From AWTP1-18 sp036504515 (GTDB taxonomy: Bacteria > Pseudomonadota > Gammaproteobacteria > Burkholderiales > Rhodocyclaceae), in assembly GCA_036504515.1 (NCBI GenBank), contig DASXVA010000005.1:4088-68087 (forward strand): DNA of 64,000 nt, given 5' to 3'. The notes under the pieces are model-generated. The model was not told the origin of the DNA. It saw nothing but the letters and a program-made list of their open reading frames with translations, and did not search any database. Position numbers and translations under genes: made by a program. This document shows, piece after piece, positions 1 to 8,092 of the stretch. Each line of letters starts with the position of its first letter. Within the stretch, counting starts at the first letter, position 1.

Positions 1-419
1 GTCGTGCCATGAAGCGCGCAATGCAAAATGCTATGCGCCTCGGCGCTCAAGGCATCAAGATCATGAGCTCTGGCCGTCTGAATGGCGCTGAAATTGCCCG
101 TACTGAGTGGTATCGCGAAGGTCGCGTTCCACTTCATACACTGCGCGCTGATATCGACTACGGGACATCCGAAGCTAAGACTACCTACGGCATCATTGGT
201 ATCAAGGTCTGGGTGTTCAAGGGTGAGATCGTTGGTAAGAATGAACAACCCGCCGGTGCGGACGTGAATGCAGACGATGCCAAGAAGCCCCGTCGTGCAG
301 CCAAGCCCGCTGATGGCGAGAAGCCCAAGCGCACTGTGCGCAAGGCCGAGGGAGAAGCTGACAAGGCTGGCGTGAAGCGCGTACGCAAGCCTGCTGCTCC
401 CGCAGAAGGTAAGGAGTAA
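1..419 (+). CDS. rpsC: 30S ribosomal protein S3, C-terminal part (5' truncated by window)
   Basis: S3 lines the mRNA entry channel of the 30S subunit. The visible frame begins at base 3 and contains the conserved S3 C-terminal domain (GIKIMSSGRLNGAEIAR, then YREGRVPLHTLRADIDYG). After GIIGIKVWVFKGEI comes a tail of roughly 60 residues rich in Lys, Arg, Ala and Pro, longer than in E. coli S3; long charged tails are common in betaproteobacterial S3. Seven bases separate it from rplP, as expected inside the S10 operon. The N-terminal KH domain is outside the window. Confidence 0.97.
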   Translation, partial: RAMKRAMQNAMRLGAQGIKIMSSGRLNGAEIARTEWYREGRVPLHTLRADIDYGTSEAKTTYGIIGIKVWVFKGEIVGKNEQPAGADVNADDAKKPRRAAKPADGEKPKRTVRKAEGEADKAGVKRVRKPAAPAEGKE

Positions 420-425
420 TCAGGG

Positions 426-839
426 ATGCTGCAACCCTCACGCAGAAAGTACCGTAAGGAACAGAAGGGCCGCAATACTGGTCTGGCAACTCGTGGTGCA
501 AAGGTGAGCTTCGGCGAATATGGTCTCAAAGCCATTGGCCGTGGCCGTCTTACCGCTCGCCAGATTGAAGCTGCTCGTCGTGCCATGACCCGTCACATCA
601 AGCGGGGCGGTCGTATCTGGATTCGTATTTTCCCGGATAAACCCATTTCCAAGAAGCCTGCCGAAGTTCGTATGGGTAACGGTAAGGGCTCTCCTGAATA
701 TTGGGTGGCTGAAATTCAGCCCGGTAAGATTCTCTACGAGATGGACGGTGTGGACGAGGTGTTGGCTCGCGAGGCGTTCCGCCTTGCAGCAGCCAAGCTG
801 CCCCTGGAAACCACCTTCGTGACTCGCCATTTGGGGTAA
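426..839 (+). CDS. rplP: 50S ribosomal protein L16
   Basis: L16 binds 23S rRNA near the A site and helps tRNA accommodation. The 137-residue product has the family length and opens with MLQPSRRKYRKEQKGRN. The inner motif PVSKKPAEVRMGNGKG-like region is present here as PISKKPAEVRMGNGKG, followed by GSPEYWVAEIQPGKILYE. It sits between rpsC and rpmC with gaps of only a few bases, the standard S10-operon order. The identification is secure. Confidence 0.98.
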   Translation: MLQPSRRKYRKEQKGRNTGLATRGAKVSFGEYGLKAIGRGRLTARQIEAARRAMTRHIKRGGRIWIRIFPDKPISKKPAEVRMGNGKGSPEYWVAEIQPGKILYEMDGVDEVLAREAFRLAAAKLPLETTFVTRHLG

Positions 840-842
840 GAC

Positions 843-1037
843 ATGAAAGCCAGTGAACTTAGGCAAAAAAATGACGCCGAATTGCAAAAGGAAGTTCTGG
901 ACCTGCGTAAGGCTCAGTTCTCCCTGCGCATGCAGGTGGCAACTCAGCAGCTGAGTAATACCAGCCAGTTGGGTAAGGTGCGCAAGGATATTGCGCGCGT
1001 TAAGACAATTCAACGTGAAAAGGCGGCGGCCAAATGA
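843..1037 (+). CDS. rpmC: 50S ribosomal protein L29
   Basis: L29 is a small helical-hairpin protein near the peptide exit tunnel, at the docking site of trigger factor and SRP. The 64-residue product begins MKASELRQKNDAELQKEV and carries the typical LRKAQFSLRMQ segment. Its stop overlaps the start of rpsQ by four bases, implying translational coupling in the S10 operon. Confidence 0.97.
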   Translation: MKASELRQKNDAELQKEVLDLRKAQFSLRMQVATQQLSNTSQLGKVRKDIARVKTIQREKAAAK

Positions 1038-1303
1038 CTGAAGCCAAAGAATCTGCTGGCCGTTCCCTGCAAGGGCGCGTAGTCAGCGACAAGATGGACA
1101 AGACTGTTACCGTTTTGGTTGAGCGCCGGGTTAAGCACCCTGTGATCGGCAAGGTAATGATCCGTTCCAAGAAATACCATGCTCACGTCGAGGGCCTGGA
1201 AGCGAATGATGGCGATCTGGTTCAGATCGTTGAATGCGCTCCCATTTCCAAAACTAAAGCTTGGCGTGTTGCTAAGGTTCTTGAAAAGGCACGCGCTGTT
1301 TAA
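1034..1303 (+). CDS. rpsQ: 30S ribosomal protein S17
   Basis: S17 is an OB-fold protein that binds 16S rRNA early in 30S assembly. The 89-residue product shows LQGRVVSDKMDKTVTVLVER followed by the HPVIGK and SKKYHAH segments of the family. It is the last gene of the S10 operon; a 178-base gap follows that carries a promoter-like sequence before rplN, matching the S10/spc boundary of E. coli. Confidence 0.97.
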   Translation: MTEAKESAGRSLQGRVVSDKMDKTVTVLVERRVKHPVIGKVMIRSKKYHAHVEGLEANDGDLVQIVECAPISKTKAWRVAKVLEKARAV

Positions 1304-1343
1304 TTATTTACTGAGATTTCAGCAAATAATTATGCAAAAGTAG

Positions 1344-1372
1344 TTGACGGAGAAAGAGCGGGGTTATAGAAT
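1344..1372 (+). promoter_or_regulatory. Predicted sigma70-type promoter for the spc operon
   Basis: TTGACG at 1344-1349 and TAGAAT at 1367-1372 are separated by exactly 17 bases, each one mismatch from consensus. They lie in the 178-base gap between rpsQ and rplN, where the spc promoter sits in E. coli. Transcription would start near 1379, leaving a leader of about 100 bases before rplN. Confidence 0.7.
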
Positions 1373-1481
1373 CCCGCCTCTTTTCCTGGGTTGACCAGAT
1401 TCTGGTTGGCCTTCCTACCCGAACGGGTTCCAAGACTGGCTGCGCAATGATCATTGTGCGGGTTAAGTTGGAGAGATTGAA

Positions 1482-1850
1482 ATGATCCAAATGCAGTCGA
1501 TACTCGACGTCGCCGATAATACTGGCGCGCGTTCGGTAATGTGCATCAAGGTGTTGGGCGGCTCTAAGCGCCGTTATGCCGGAATTGGCGACATCATCAA
1601 GGTGAGTATTAAGGATGCGGCTCCTCGTGGCCGCGTCAAGAAGGGCGAAGTTTACAGCGCCGTGGTGGTTCGTACTGCCAAGGGTGTGCGTCGTCCTGAT
1701 GGCTCGCTGGTTAAGTTTGATGGCAACGCAGCGGTGCTCCTCAACAACAAGCTGGAGCCTATTGGCACTCGCATCTTCGGGCCTGTTACGCGTGAATTGC
1801 GTAATGAGCGCTTCATGAAGATCGTGTCTCTTGCTCCTGAAGTTCTCTGA
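1482..1850 (+). CDS. rplN: 50S ribosomal protein L14
   Basis: L14 contacts 16S rRNA at an inter-subunit bridge and is the binding site of the silencing factor RsfS. The 122-residue product starts MIQMQSILDVADNTGARSV and ends FMKIVSLAPEVL, both hallmark segments. A GGAGA ribosome-binding site precedes the ATG. It is the first gene of the spc operon, downstream of the promoter at 1344-1372. Confidence 0.98.
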   Translation: MIQMQSILDVADNTGARSVMCIKVLGGSKRRYAGIGDIIKVSIKDAAPRGRVKKGEVYSAVVVRTAKGVRRPDGSLVKFDGNAAVLLNNKLEPIGTRIFGPVTRELRNERFMKIVSLAPEVL

Positions 1851-1860
1851 GGTTTTGTCC

Positions 1861-2178
1861 ATGGCTAAGATTCGCAAGGGCGATAGCGTAGTTGTTCTTA
1901 CTGGTAAGGACAAGGGCAAGCGCGGTGCAGTAGTGCAGCGCGTCGATGATGAACATGTTGTCGTTGAAGGCATCAATCGCGTCAAGAAACATGCTCGTCC
2001 CAATCCCATGAAGGGTTTGCCTGGTGGCATCATCGAAAAAGAGATGCCGATTCATGTATCCAATATTGGCTTGTTTAATCCTGCTACACAGAAGGCTGAT
2101 CGCGTTGGCTTCAAGCAACTCGACGATGGCCGCAAAGTGCGGGTATTCAAGTCCAATGGCGAAGTAGTGGACGCGTAA
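1861..2178 (+). CDS. rplX: 50S ribosomal protein L24
   Basis: L24 is one of the initiators of 50S assembly. The ATG at 1861 gives MAKIRKGDSVVVLTGKDKGK, the KOW-motif N-terminus, and a 105-residue product of normal length. The reading frame is open further upstream into rplN, but those codons do not belong to the family. It lies 10 bases after rplN and 9 bases before rplE. Confidence 0.97.
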   Translation: MAKIRKGDSVVVLTGKDKGKRGAVVQRVDDEHVVVEGINRVKKHARPNPMKGLPGGIIEKEMPIHVSNIGLFNPATQKADRVGFKQLDDGRKVRVFKSNGEVVDA

Positions 2179-2187
2179 GGGGTCATC

Positions 2188-2727
2188 ATGGCGCGCTTGC
2201 AAGATTTTTATAAAGAAAAGGTTGTTGCTGAGCTTCGTGAGAAGTTTGGTTACAAGTCCCCTATGGAAGTCCCCCGCATTACCAAGATCACCCTGAATAT
2301 GGGTGTCGGTGAAGCGGTTGGGGACAAAAAAGTTCTGGAAAATGCTGTTGGCGATATGACAAAGATTGCTGGTCAAAAACCAGTGGTTACTGTTGCTCGC
2401 AAGGCTATTGCCGGCTTCAAGATTCGCGAAGGCTACCCGATTGGTTGCATGGTGACTTTGCGCGGCACTCACATGTTTGAGTTCCTTGATCGTTTCATTA
2501 CCATCGCACTGCCACGTGTTCGCGACTTTCGCGGCGTGGGTGGCAAGGGTTTTGACGGTCGCGGCAACTACAACGTCGGTGTGAAAGAGCAGATCATTTT
2601 CCCCGAAATTGAGTACGACAAAATCGATGCGCTGCGTGGTATGAATATCAGCATTACCACCACCGCCAAAACCGATGAAGAGGCCAAGGCTCTGCTTGGC
2701 GCTTTCAAATTCCCCTTCAAGAGCTGA
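2188..2727 (+). CDS. rplE: 50S ribosomal protein L5
   Basis: L5 binds 5S rRNA and contacts the P-site tRNA. The 179-residue protein has the family start (MARLQDFYKEKVVAELREKF) and the PRITKITLNMGVGEA motif. Later segments such as GYPIGCMVTLRG and RDFRGVGGKGFDGRGNYN are also typical. It is followed after 7 bases by rpsN, as in the E. coli spc operon. Confidence 0.98.
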   Translation: MARLQDFYKEKVVAELREKFGYKSPMEVPRITKITLNMGVGEAVGDKKVLENAVGDMTKIAGQKPVVTVARKAIAGFKIREGYPIGCMVTLRGTHMFEFLDRFITIALPRVRDFRGVGGKGFDGRGNYNVGVKEQIIFPEIEYDKIDALRGMNISITTTAKTDEEAKALLGAFKFPFKS

Positions 2728-2734
2728 GGGAACC

Positions 2735-3040
2735 ATGGCGAAACTTGCACTTAAGAACCGTGAAGCTAAGCGTGCTGCAATGGTGGCGAAATTTGCTGCC
2801 AAGCGCGAAGCTCTGTTCGCAATCATCAACAATGTGAAGCTGTCTGAAGAAGAGCGTATGGATGCTCGACTGAAGCTTCAATTGTTGCCCCGGAATTCCA
2901 GCCCTGCACGCCAGCGCAATCGTTGCGCTTTAACGGGTCGCCCCCGTGGTGTGTTCCGTAAATTTGGTTTGTGCCGTAACAAGTTGCGCGAAATTGCTAT
3001 GCGCGGCGAAGTGCCTGGCATGACCAAGGCCAGCTGGTAA
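2735..3040 (+). CDS. rpsN: 30S ribosomal protein S14 (long, zinc-free form)
   Basis: S14 binds the 16S rRNA head domain late in assembly. The ATG at 2735 follows a GAGGG ribosome-binding site and gives MAKLALKNREAKRAAMV, 101 residues. This is the long C-minus type: the CxxC zinc ligands of the short 61-residue form are absent. The C-terminal RCALTGRPRGVFRKFGLCR segment is characteristic. An in-frame upstream ATG inside rplE is not used by the family. Confidence 0.97.
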   Translation: MAKLALKNREAKRAAMVAKFAAKREALFAIINNVKLSEEERMDARLKLQLLPRNSSPARQRNRCALTGRPRGVFRKFGLCRNKLREIAMRGEVPGMTKASW

Positions 3041-3050
3041 GGAGATCGCT

Positions 3051-3446
3051 ATGAGTATGACCGATCCTATCGCCGACATGCTGACGCGTATTCGCAATGC
3101 GCAGATGGTCGAAAAAGCTTCCGTTTCAATGCCCGCTTCCAAGCTGAAGGCTGCAATTGCAACCGTGCTTAAGGATGAGGGTTACATTGAAGACTTTGCT
3201 GTCCGTAATGGTGACGGCAAGGCTGTTCTGGATATCGCTTTGAAGTACTACGCAGGTCGTCCTGTCATCGAAAAGATTGAACGGATTTCCAAGCCTGGTC
3301 TTCGTGTTTACAAAGGCACCGATGAGCTGCCCCGTGTCATGAATGGCTTGGGTGTCGCAATCGTTTCTACCCCCAAGGGTGTCATGACCGATCGCAAGGC
3401 CCGCGCCAGCAATGTTGGCGGCGAAGTCCTTTGCATCGTGGCCTAA
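3051..3446 (+). CDS. rpsH: 30S ribosomal protein S8
   Basis: S8 binds helix 21 of 16S rRNA and, in E. coli, represses the spc mRNA by binding near rplE. The 131-residue product opens MSMTDPIADMLTRIRNAQMV and ends NVGGEVLCIVA with the GVMTDRKARA motif, all typical. An AAGGAGA ribosome-binding site precedes the ATG. Ten bases separate it from rpsN. Confidence 0.98.
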   Translation: MSMTDPIADMLTRIRNAQMVEKASVSMPASKLKAAIATVLKDEGYIEDFAVRNGDGKAVLDIALKYYAGRPVIEKIERISKPGLRVYKGTDELPRVMNGLGVAIVSTPKGVMTDRKARASNVGGEVLCIVA

Positions 3447-3460
3447 GGAGGGATGACTAA

Positions 3461-3994
3461 ATGTCTCGCGTAGCTAAATATCCCGTCGAGTTGCCTAAAG
3501 GCGTTGAAGTCACCATCACTGATGCTGACATTACCGTTAAAGGCCCCTTGGGTTCCCTCAAGCAATTCATTCTTCCTGGTGTGAAGATTGAAAAAGATGG
3601 TGACAAGCTTGTCGTTCGCGCCATTGAAGGCATCGCTGGAGCTGGTGCCAATTCCGGTACAACGCGTGCACTGGTGAATAATGTTGTCACTGGTGTTAGC
3701 AAGGGTTTCGAGAAAAAGCTGACCTTGGTTGGTGTGGGTTACCGCGCTCAAGCTCAAGGTGACAAGCTGAATCTGTCCCTCGGTTTTTCTCACCCTGTGG
3801 TGCATCAAATGCCTGCTGGCATTAAGGTTGAAACTCCGACTCAAACTGAAATCGTCATTAAAGGTGTCGATAAGCAGGTAGTCGGCCAGGTGGCCGCTGA
3901 AGTTCGTGCCTATCGCCAGCCTGAGCCCTACAAGGGCAAGGGTGTGCGTTACTCGGACGAAGTGGTTGTCATCAAGGAAACCAAGAAGAAGTAA
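3461..3994 (+). CDS. rplF: 50S ribosomal protein L6
   Basis: L6 lies at the base of the L7/L12 stalk near the sarcin-ricin loop. The 177-residue product has two repeated alpha/beta domains and the C-terminal signature PEPYKGKGVRYSDEVV. It starts MSRVAKYPVELPKGVEV after a GGAGGG ribosome-binding site. Its place between rpsH and rplR is standard. Confidence 0.98.
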   Translation: MSRVAKYPVELPKGVEVTITDADITVKGPLGSLKQFILPGVKIEKDGDKLVVRAIEGIAGAGANSGTTRALVNNVVTGVSKGFEKKLTLVGVGYRAQAQGDKLNLSLGFSHPVVHQMPAGIKVETPTQTEIVIKGVDKQVVGQVAAEVRAYRQPEPYKGKGVRYSDEVVVIKETKKK

Positions 3995-4006
3995 AGGCAC
4001 AGGAAT

Positions 4007-4360
4007 ATGGACAAGAAACAAGCTCGTTTGCGGAGAGCGCGCAAAACCCGCGCCAAGATTGCGGAGCTCAAGGTGGTCCGTCTGGCGGTGCATCGCACCA
4101 ACAGCCACATCTATGCGCAAATTTTCTCTGGTTGCGGCACCAAGGTTCTCGCCGCCGCCTCTACCGTCGAAGCCGATGTTCGCGGCAAGGTCGCCAATGG
4201 CGGCAATGTCGCAGCCGCGGTACTGGTTGGTCAATTGATTGCAAGCCGTGCCAAAGAAGCTGGCGTGGAATCTGTAGCCTTCGATCGTTCCGGATTTTAT
4301 TACCATGGCCGCGTCAAGGCGCTGGCAGAAGCTGCCCGTGAGGGCGGTCTCAAGTTCTAA
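4007..4360 (+). CDS. rplR: 50S ribosomal protein L18
   Basis: L18 binds 5S rRNA with L5 and L25. The 117-residue product has the basic N-terminus (MDKKQARLRRARKTRAKI), the RLAVHRTNSHIYAQI motif and the C-terminal FDRSGFYYHGRVKALAEAA signature. It lies 12 bases after rplF and 11 bases before rpsE. Confidence 0.98.
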   Translation: MDKKQARLRRARKTRAKIAELKVVRLAVHRTNSHIYAQIFSGCGTKVLAAASTVEADVRGKVANGGNVAAAVLVGQLIASRAKEAGVESVAFDRSGFYYHGRVKALAEAAREGGLKF

Positions 4361-4371
4361 GCGAGATCAAC

Positions 4372-4896
4372 ATGGCTAAACCGCAAAGCAAGAAACCGCA
4401 GCAGGCTGAAGAACGTGATGATGGCCTGCGCGAAAAGATGGTATCTGTCAATCGGGTCACCAAAGTTGTTAAGGGTGGTCGGATTCTCGGTTTCGCAGCA
4501 CTGACCGTAGTTGGCGATGGTGATGGCAGTATTGGTATGGGCAAGGGCAAGTCCCGCGAAGTGCCTGTTGCCGTACAAAAAGCCATGGAAGAAGCCCGCC
4601 GCAAGATGAAAAAGGTCAGCCTGAAGAGCGGCACCCTGCATCACACAGTTACTGGCAAGCATGGCGCTACTACAGTGCTCATGTCCCCGGCTCCTGGTGG
4701 TACTGGCGTGATTGCTGGCGGACCGATGCGTGCAGTCTTTGAAGTGATGGGTGTTACCGATGTGGTCGCCAAGACCATTGGTTCTACCAATCCCTACAAC
4801 GTCGTTCGTGCCACTATCAACGGTTTGCTGGCTACCAGCACTCCTGCTGAAATCGCTGCAAAGCGCGGCAAGAGCATTCAAGAAATTCTGGAGTAA
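4372..4896 (+). CDS. rpsE: 30S ribosomal protein S5
   Basis: S5 helps translational accuracy and mRNA unwinding at the entry channel; mutations in it give spectinomycin resistance. The 174-residue protein carries the double-stranded RNA-binding-like N-domain with KVVKGGRILGFAALTVVGDG and the GKGKSREVPVAVQKA segment. The C-domain shows PGGTGVIAGGPMRAVFEVMG. Order and spacing are those of the spc operon. Confidence 0.98.
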   Translation: MAKPQSKKPQQAEERDDGLREKMVSVNRVTKVVKGGRILGFAALTVVGDGDGSIGMGKGKSREVPVAVQKAMEEARRKMKKVSLKSGTLHHTVTGKHGATTVLMSPAPGGTGVIAGGPMRAVFEVMGVTDVVAKTIGSTNPYNVVRATINGLLATSTPAEIAAKRGKSIQEILE

Positions 4897-4899
4897 ACC

Positions 4900-5082
4900 A
4901 TGGCTGACAAGACGATCAAGGTCACGCTAGTCAAAAGCGTGATTGGTACCAAACAAGATCATCGGGCAACTGTGCGTGGCCTCGGTCTGCGTCGTATTGG
5001 CCACACTGTTCAGTTGGAAGACACTCCTGCTGTTCGCGGTATGGTCAATAAAGTAGCCTATCTGGTCAAGCTGGAAGGATAA
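4900..5082 (+). CDS. rpmD: 50S ribosomal protein L30
   Basis: L30 is a small alpha/beta protein on the back of the 50S subunit. The 60-residue product shows the family core KSVIGTKQDHRATVRGLGLR followed by VRGMVNKVAYLVK. It begins three bases after the rpsE stop, so the two are probably coupled. Confidence 0.97.
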   Translation: MADKTIKVTLVKSVIGTKQDHRATVRGLGLRRIGHTVQLEDTPAVRGMVNKVAYLVKLEG

Positions 5083-5086
5083 AGTC

Positions 5087-5521
5087 ATGGAACTCAATAC
5101 CATTAAGCCCGGTGCCGGTGCCAAGCACGCTCGTAAGCGTGTTGGTCGTGGCATTGGTAGCGGTCTCGGCAAAACTGCTGGCCGTGGTCACAAAGGTCAA
5201 TTAGCCCGTTCAGGCGGCGGTGGTAACGTAGGTTTCGAAGGCGGTCAAATGCCTTTGCAACGCCGTCTACCTAAGCGTGGTTTTATTTCTCTCGTTCGTG
5301 GCCGTAACGTTGAAGTTCGTTTGTCCGAACTCGACAAGCTTCCCGTCGAGGACATTGATCTTTTGTCCTTGAAGCAAGCCGGTGTGATTCCTGCTGACGC
5401 CCTGTCGGCCAAGGTAATCCTGTCTGGCAAGCTTGCTCGTAAAGTTGTCCTCAAGGGTGTTGGCGCAACTAAGGGCGCCAAGGCAGCAATTGAAGCCGCT
5501 GGCGGCTCCGTTGCTGAGTAA
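5087..5521 (+). CDS. rplO: 50S ribosomal protein L15
   Basis: L15 is a late-assembling 23S rRNA-binding protein. The 144-residue product has the Gly/Lys/Arg-rich N-terminal extension (KRVGRGIGSGLGKTAGRGHK), the FEGGQMPLQRRLPKRGF segment and a globular C-domain ending in GSVAE. It follows rpmD by 4 bases and precedes secY by 19. Confidence 0.98.
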   Translation: MELNTIKPGAGAKHARKRVGRGIGSGLGKTAGRGHKGQLARSGGGGNVGFEGGQMPLQRRLPKRGFISLVRGRNVEVRLSELDKLPVEDIDLLSLKQAGVIPADALSAKVILSGKLARKVVLKGVGATKGAKAAIEAAGGSVAE

Positions 5522-5540
5522 TAAGAAGGTATAAGCGAAT

Positions 5541-6863
5541 ATGTCCACCAGTGCAAAAGCTACTAACGGTTCCAAGTTCGGCGATCTCTGGCGTCGACTC
5601 TGGTTCCTGCTGGGCGCGCTGGTGGTCTATCGCATTGGCGCACACATCCCTGTGCCCGGCATTAATCCTGCCCGTTTGGCTGAGCTTTTCCAGTCTCAGC
5701 AGGGTGGCATTCTTGGTGTTTTTAATTTGTTTTCAGGCGGAGCGCTTTCTCGCTTCACTATCTTTGCCTTGGGCATCATGCCTTACATCTCCTCATCGAT
5801 CATCATGCAGTTGATGTCGATTGCAGTGCCTTCACTTGAGGCATTGAAAAAGGAAGGCGAAGCTGGCCGTCGCAAAATTACGCAATACACCCGGTATGGC
5901 ACTGTTGGTTTGGCTTTGTTCCAAGCAACAGGTATTGCCATCGCCTTGGAATCTCAAGCTGGCCTGGTGATAGATCCAGGCATGCTGTTTCGCGTTACGA
6001 CAGTCGCTACGCTGCTGACTGGAACGATGTTTTTGATGTGGTTGGGTGAGCAGATTACTGAGCGTGGCCTCGGTAACGGTATCTCCATCATCATCTTTGC
6101 CGGTATTGCTGCTGGCTTGCCGAATGCACTTGGCGGTTTGTTTGAATTGGTGCGAACCGGTGCCATGCACCCCGTTTCTGCCCTGTTTATTGTTGCCCTC
6201 GTTGTATTAGTCACTGCGTTTGTGGTTTTTGTTGAACGCGGTCAGCGCAAGATCTTGGTTAATTATGCAAAGCGCCAAGTAGGCAATAAGGTTTATGGTG
6301 GTCAAAGTAGCCATCTACCTTTGAAGCTGAATATGGCTGGCGTAATTCCTCCTATCTTCGCGTCATCGATCATTCTGTTCCCCGCTACGGTTGCACAGTG
6401 GTTTGGCTCTTCTGAGCAAATGAATTGGCTTAAGGATGCCGCCGCGAAGCTTGCTCCAGGTCAACCTGTTTATGTGCTGCTGTACGCTACTGCGATTGCC
6501 TTCTTCTGTTTCTTTTACACAGCTCTTGTTTTTAATTCAAAAGAGACTGCTGACAATTTGAAGAAGAGTGGTGCTTTTGTTCCTGGTATTCGTCCTGGTG
6601 AGCAAACCGCCCGTTATATCGACAAAATTCTGATGCGCTTGACGTTGATCGGAGCCCTCTACATTACTCTGGTGTGTTTGTTGCCCGAGTTTCTGATTCT
6701 CAAGTGGAACGTGCCTTTCTATTTTGGCGGCACTAGCCTCTTGATTATCGTAGTCGTAACCATGGATTTCATGGCTCAGGTTCAGGCCTATGTCATGTCT
6801 CACCAGTACGAAAGTTTGTTGAAGAAAGCTAATTTCAAAGGCTCCGGTTTGCCGGTGCGTTGA
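5541..6863 (+). CDS. secY: Preprotein translocase channel subunit SecY
   Basis: SecY forms the protein-conducting pore of the Sec translocon in the inner membrane; the SecA ATPase encoded at 54.7 kb in this window drives it. The 440-residue product has ten predicted membrane spans. Recognisable segments include RIGAHIPVPGIN near residue 35, the pore and plug region around GGALSRFTIFALGIMPYI, and the cytosolic GGQSSHLPLKLNMAGVIP loop near residue 255. It lies between rplO and infA in the spc operon. Confidence 0.98.
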   Translation: MSTSAKATNGSKFGDLWRRLWFLLGALVVYRIGAHIPVPGINPARLAELFQSQQGGILGVFNLFSGGALSRFTIFALGIMPYISSSIIMQLMSIAVPSLEALKKEGEAGRRKITQYTRYGTVGLALFQATGIAIALESQAGLVIDPGMLFRVTTVATLLTGTMFLMWLGEQITERGLGNGISIIIFAGIAAGLPNALGGLFELVRTGAMHPVSALFIVALVVLVTAFVVFVERGQRKILVNYAKRQVGNKVYGGQSSHLPLKLNMAGVIPPIFASSIILFPATVAQWFGSSEQMNWLKDAAAKLAPGQPVYVLLYATAIAFFCFFYTALVFNSKETADNLKKSGAFVPGIRPGEQTARYIDKILMRLTLIGALYITLVCLLPEFLILKWNVPFYFGGTSLLIIVVVTMDFMAQVQAYVMSHQYESLLKKANFKGSGLPVR

Positions 6864-6876
6864 ATAAAGTAGGTTT

Positions 6877-7095
6877 ATGGCGAAGGAAGACGTTATCGAA
6901 ATGCAGGGTGAGGTCGTTGAAAACCTCCCTAATGCAACCTTCAGGGTAAAGCTGGAAAATGGGCACTTTGTGCTCGGTCACATTTCCGGAAAGATGCGTA
7001 TGCATTACATCCGCATCCTGCCTGGAGATAAGGTGACTGTTCAGCTGACGCCCTATGATTTAACTAAGGGAAGAATCGTCTTCCGCGCCAAGTAG
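6877..7095 (+). CDS. infA: Translation initiation factor IF-1
   Basis: IF-1 is a single OB-fold protein that occupies the A site during initiation. The 72-residue product starts MAKEDVIEMQGEVVENLPNA and contains GHISGKMRMHYIRILPGDKV. Its position between secY and rpmJ inside the ribosomal operon is common in Betaproteobacteria, whereas E. coli carries infA elsewhere. Confidence 0.98.
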   Translation: MAKEDVIEMQGEVVENLPNATFRVKLENGHFVLGHISGKMRMHYIRILPGDKVTVQLTPYDLTKGRIVFRAK

Positions 7096-7115
7096 TAACT
7101 ATCCGGAGAGTAATC

Positions 7116-7229
7116 ATGAAAGTTCTGGCTTCGGTCAAGCGTATCTGCCGCAACTGCAAAATCATCCGTCGCAACCGCGTGGTTCGGGTCATCTGCACAG
7201 ATCCCCGTCACAAGCAGCGCCAGGGTTGA
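7116..7229 (+). CDS. rpmJ: 50S ribosomal protein L36
   Basis: L36 is the smallest 50S protein and stabilises 23S rRNA. Translation from the ATG at 7116 gives 37 residues, MKVLASVKRICRNCKIIRRN and then RVVRVICTDPRHKQRQG. The zinc-ribbon ligands Cys11, Cys14, Cys27 and His32 are all present, so this is the zinc-binding form. A CCGGAGAG ribosome-binding site lies 5 bases upstream. The stop codon overlaps the -35 box of the predicted alpha-operon promoter. Confidence 0.96.
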   Translation: MKVLASVKRICRNCKIIRRNRVVRVICTDPRHKQRQG

Positions 7230-7254
7230 TTACGTAAGTTTAATCAGATATAAT
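7226..7254 (+). promoter_or_regulatory. Predicted sigma70-type promoter for the alpha operon
   Basis: TTGATT at 7226-7231 and a perfect TATAAT at 7249-7254 are spaced by 17 bases. The -35 box overlaps the rpmJ stop codon. A start near 7261 would give a leader of about 35 bases before rpsM. It would allow rpsM-rpsK-rpsD-rpoA-rplQ to be expressed independently of the spc operon. Confidence 0.7.
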
Positions 7255-7295
7255 TTTCCGCTTTTATTTCGGCGATGAACAGGTAAGGTAACCAA

Positions 7296-7661
7296 ATGGC
7301 CCGTATCGCAGGTGTCAATATTCCAAATCATCAACACACAGAAATCGCTCTGACTGCGATTTATGGTGTGGGTCGTCCCCGCGCACAAAAAATTTGTGAT
7401 GCGGCGGCTATCAAGCGTTCTGCAAAAATCAAGGATCTCACTGAGACCGAGATGGAGCGGCTTCGTGACGAAGTAGCTAAGTTCACCGTCGAAGGTGATC
7501 TGCGCCGTGAAGTCACCATGAACATCAAGCGCCTGATGGATCTTGGTTGCTATCGTGGCGTTCGCCATCGTCGTGGCCTTCCCCTCCGTGGTCAGCGTAC
7601 TCGTACTAATGCCCGTACTCGTAAGGGTCCGCGCAAGTCTATCGCTGGCGCGAAGAAATAA
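7296..7661 (+). CDS. rpsM: 30S ribosomal protein S13
   Basis: S13 sits in the 30S head and makes inter-subunit bridges and P-site tRNA contacts. The 121-residue product begins MARIAGVNIPNHQHTEIALT and ends with the basic RGLPLRGQRTRTNARTRKGP tail, both hallmarks. It opens the alpha operon, after the promoter at 7226-7254 and an AGGTAA ribosome-binding site. Confidence 0.98.
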   Translation: MARIAGVNIPNHQHTEIALTAIYGVGRPRAQKICDAAAIKRSAKIKDLTETEMERLRDEVAKFTVEGDLRREVTMNIKRLMDLGCYRGVRHRRGLPLRGQRTRTNARTRKGPRKSIAGAKK

Positions 7662-7674
7662 TAGGAACTAAAGC

Positions 7675-8064
7675 ATGGCTAAGACAGCTACCAAAGTTCG
7701 CAAGAAGGTTAAAAAGAACGTTGCCGAAGGTATCGCACACGTTCACGCCTCCTTCAACAACACCATCATCACGATCACCGATCGTCAGGGCAATGCTCTT
7801 TCTTGGGCAACTTCTGGCGGCGCCGGCTTCAAGGGCTCTCGTAAGAGCACCCCTTTTGCTGCGCAGGTCGCTGCTGAAGCTGCCGGCAAGGCTGCTCAGG
7901 AATGTGGTGTTAAGAATCTCGAAGTGCGCATCAAAGGTCCCGGCCCTGGCCGTGAATCTGCAGTTCGCGCATTGAACGCCCTCGGCATGAAGATCACTAG
8001 CATTACTGATATCACGCCGGTTCCCCATAACGGCTGCCGCCCCCCGAAGCGTCGTCGTATCTAA
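7675..8064 (+). CDS. rpsK: 30S ribosomal protein S11
   Basis: S11 lies on the 30S platform near the E-site codon. The 129-residue protein has the GIAHVHASFNNTIITITD motif and the C-terminal signature DITPVPHNGCRPPKRRRI. It follows rpsM by 13 bases in the usual alpha-operon order. Confidence 0.98.
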   Translation: MAKTATKVRKKVKKNVAEGIAHVHASFNNTIITITDRQGNALSWATSGGAGFKGSRKSTPFAAQVAAEAAGKAAQECGVKNLEVRIKGPGPGRESAVRALNALGMKITSITDITPVPHNGCRPPKRRRI

Positions 8065-8092
8065 CGCGCCTCTGAAGAACAAGGAGTTATAA

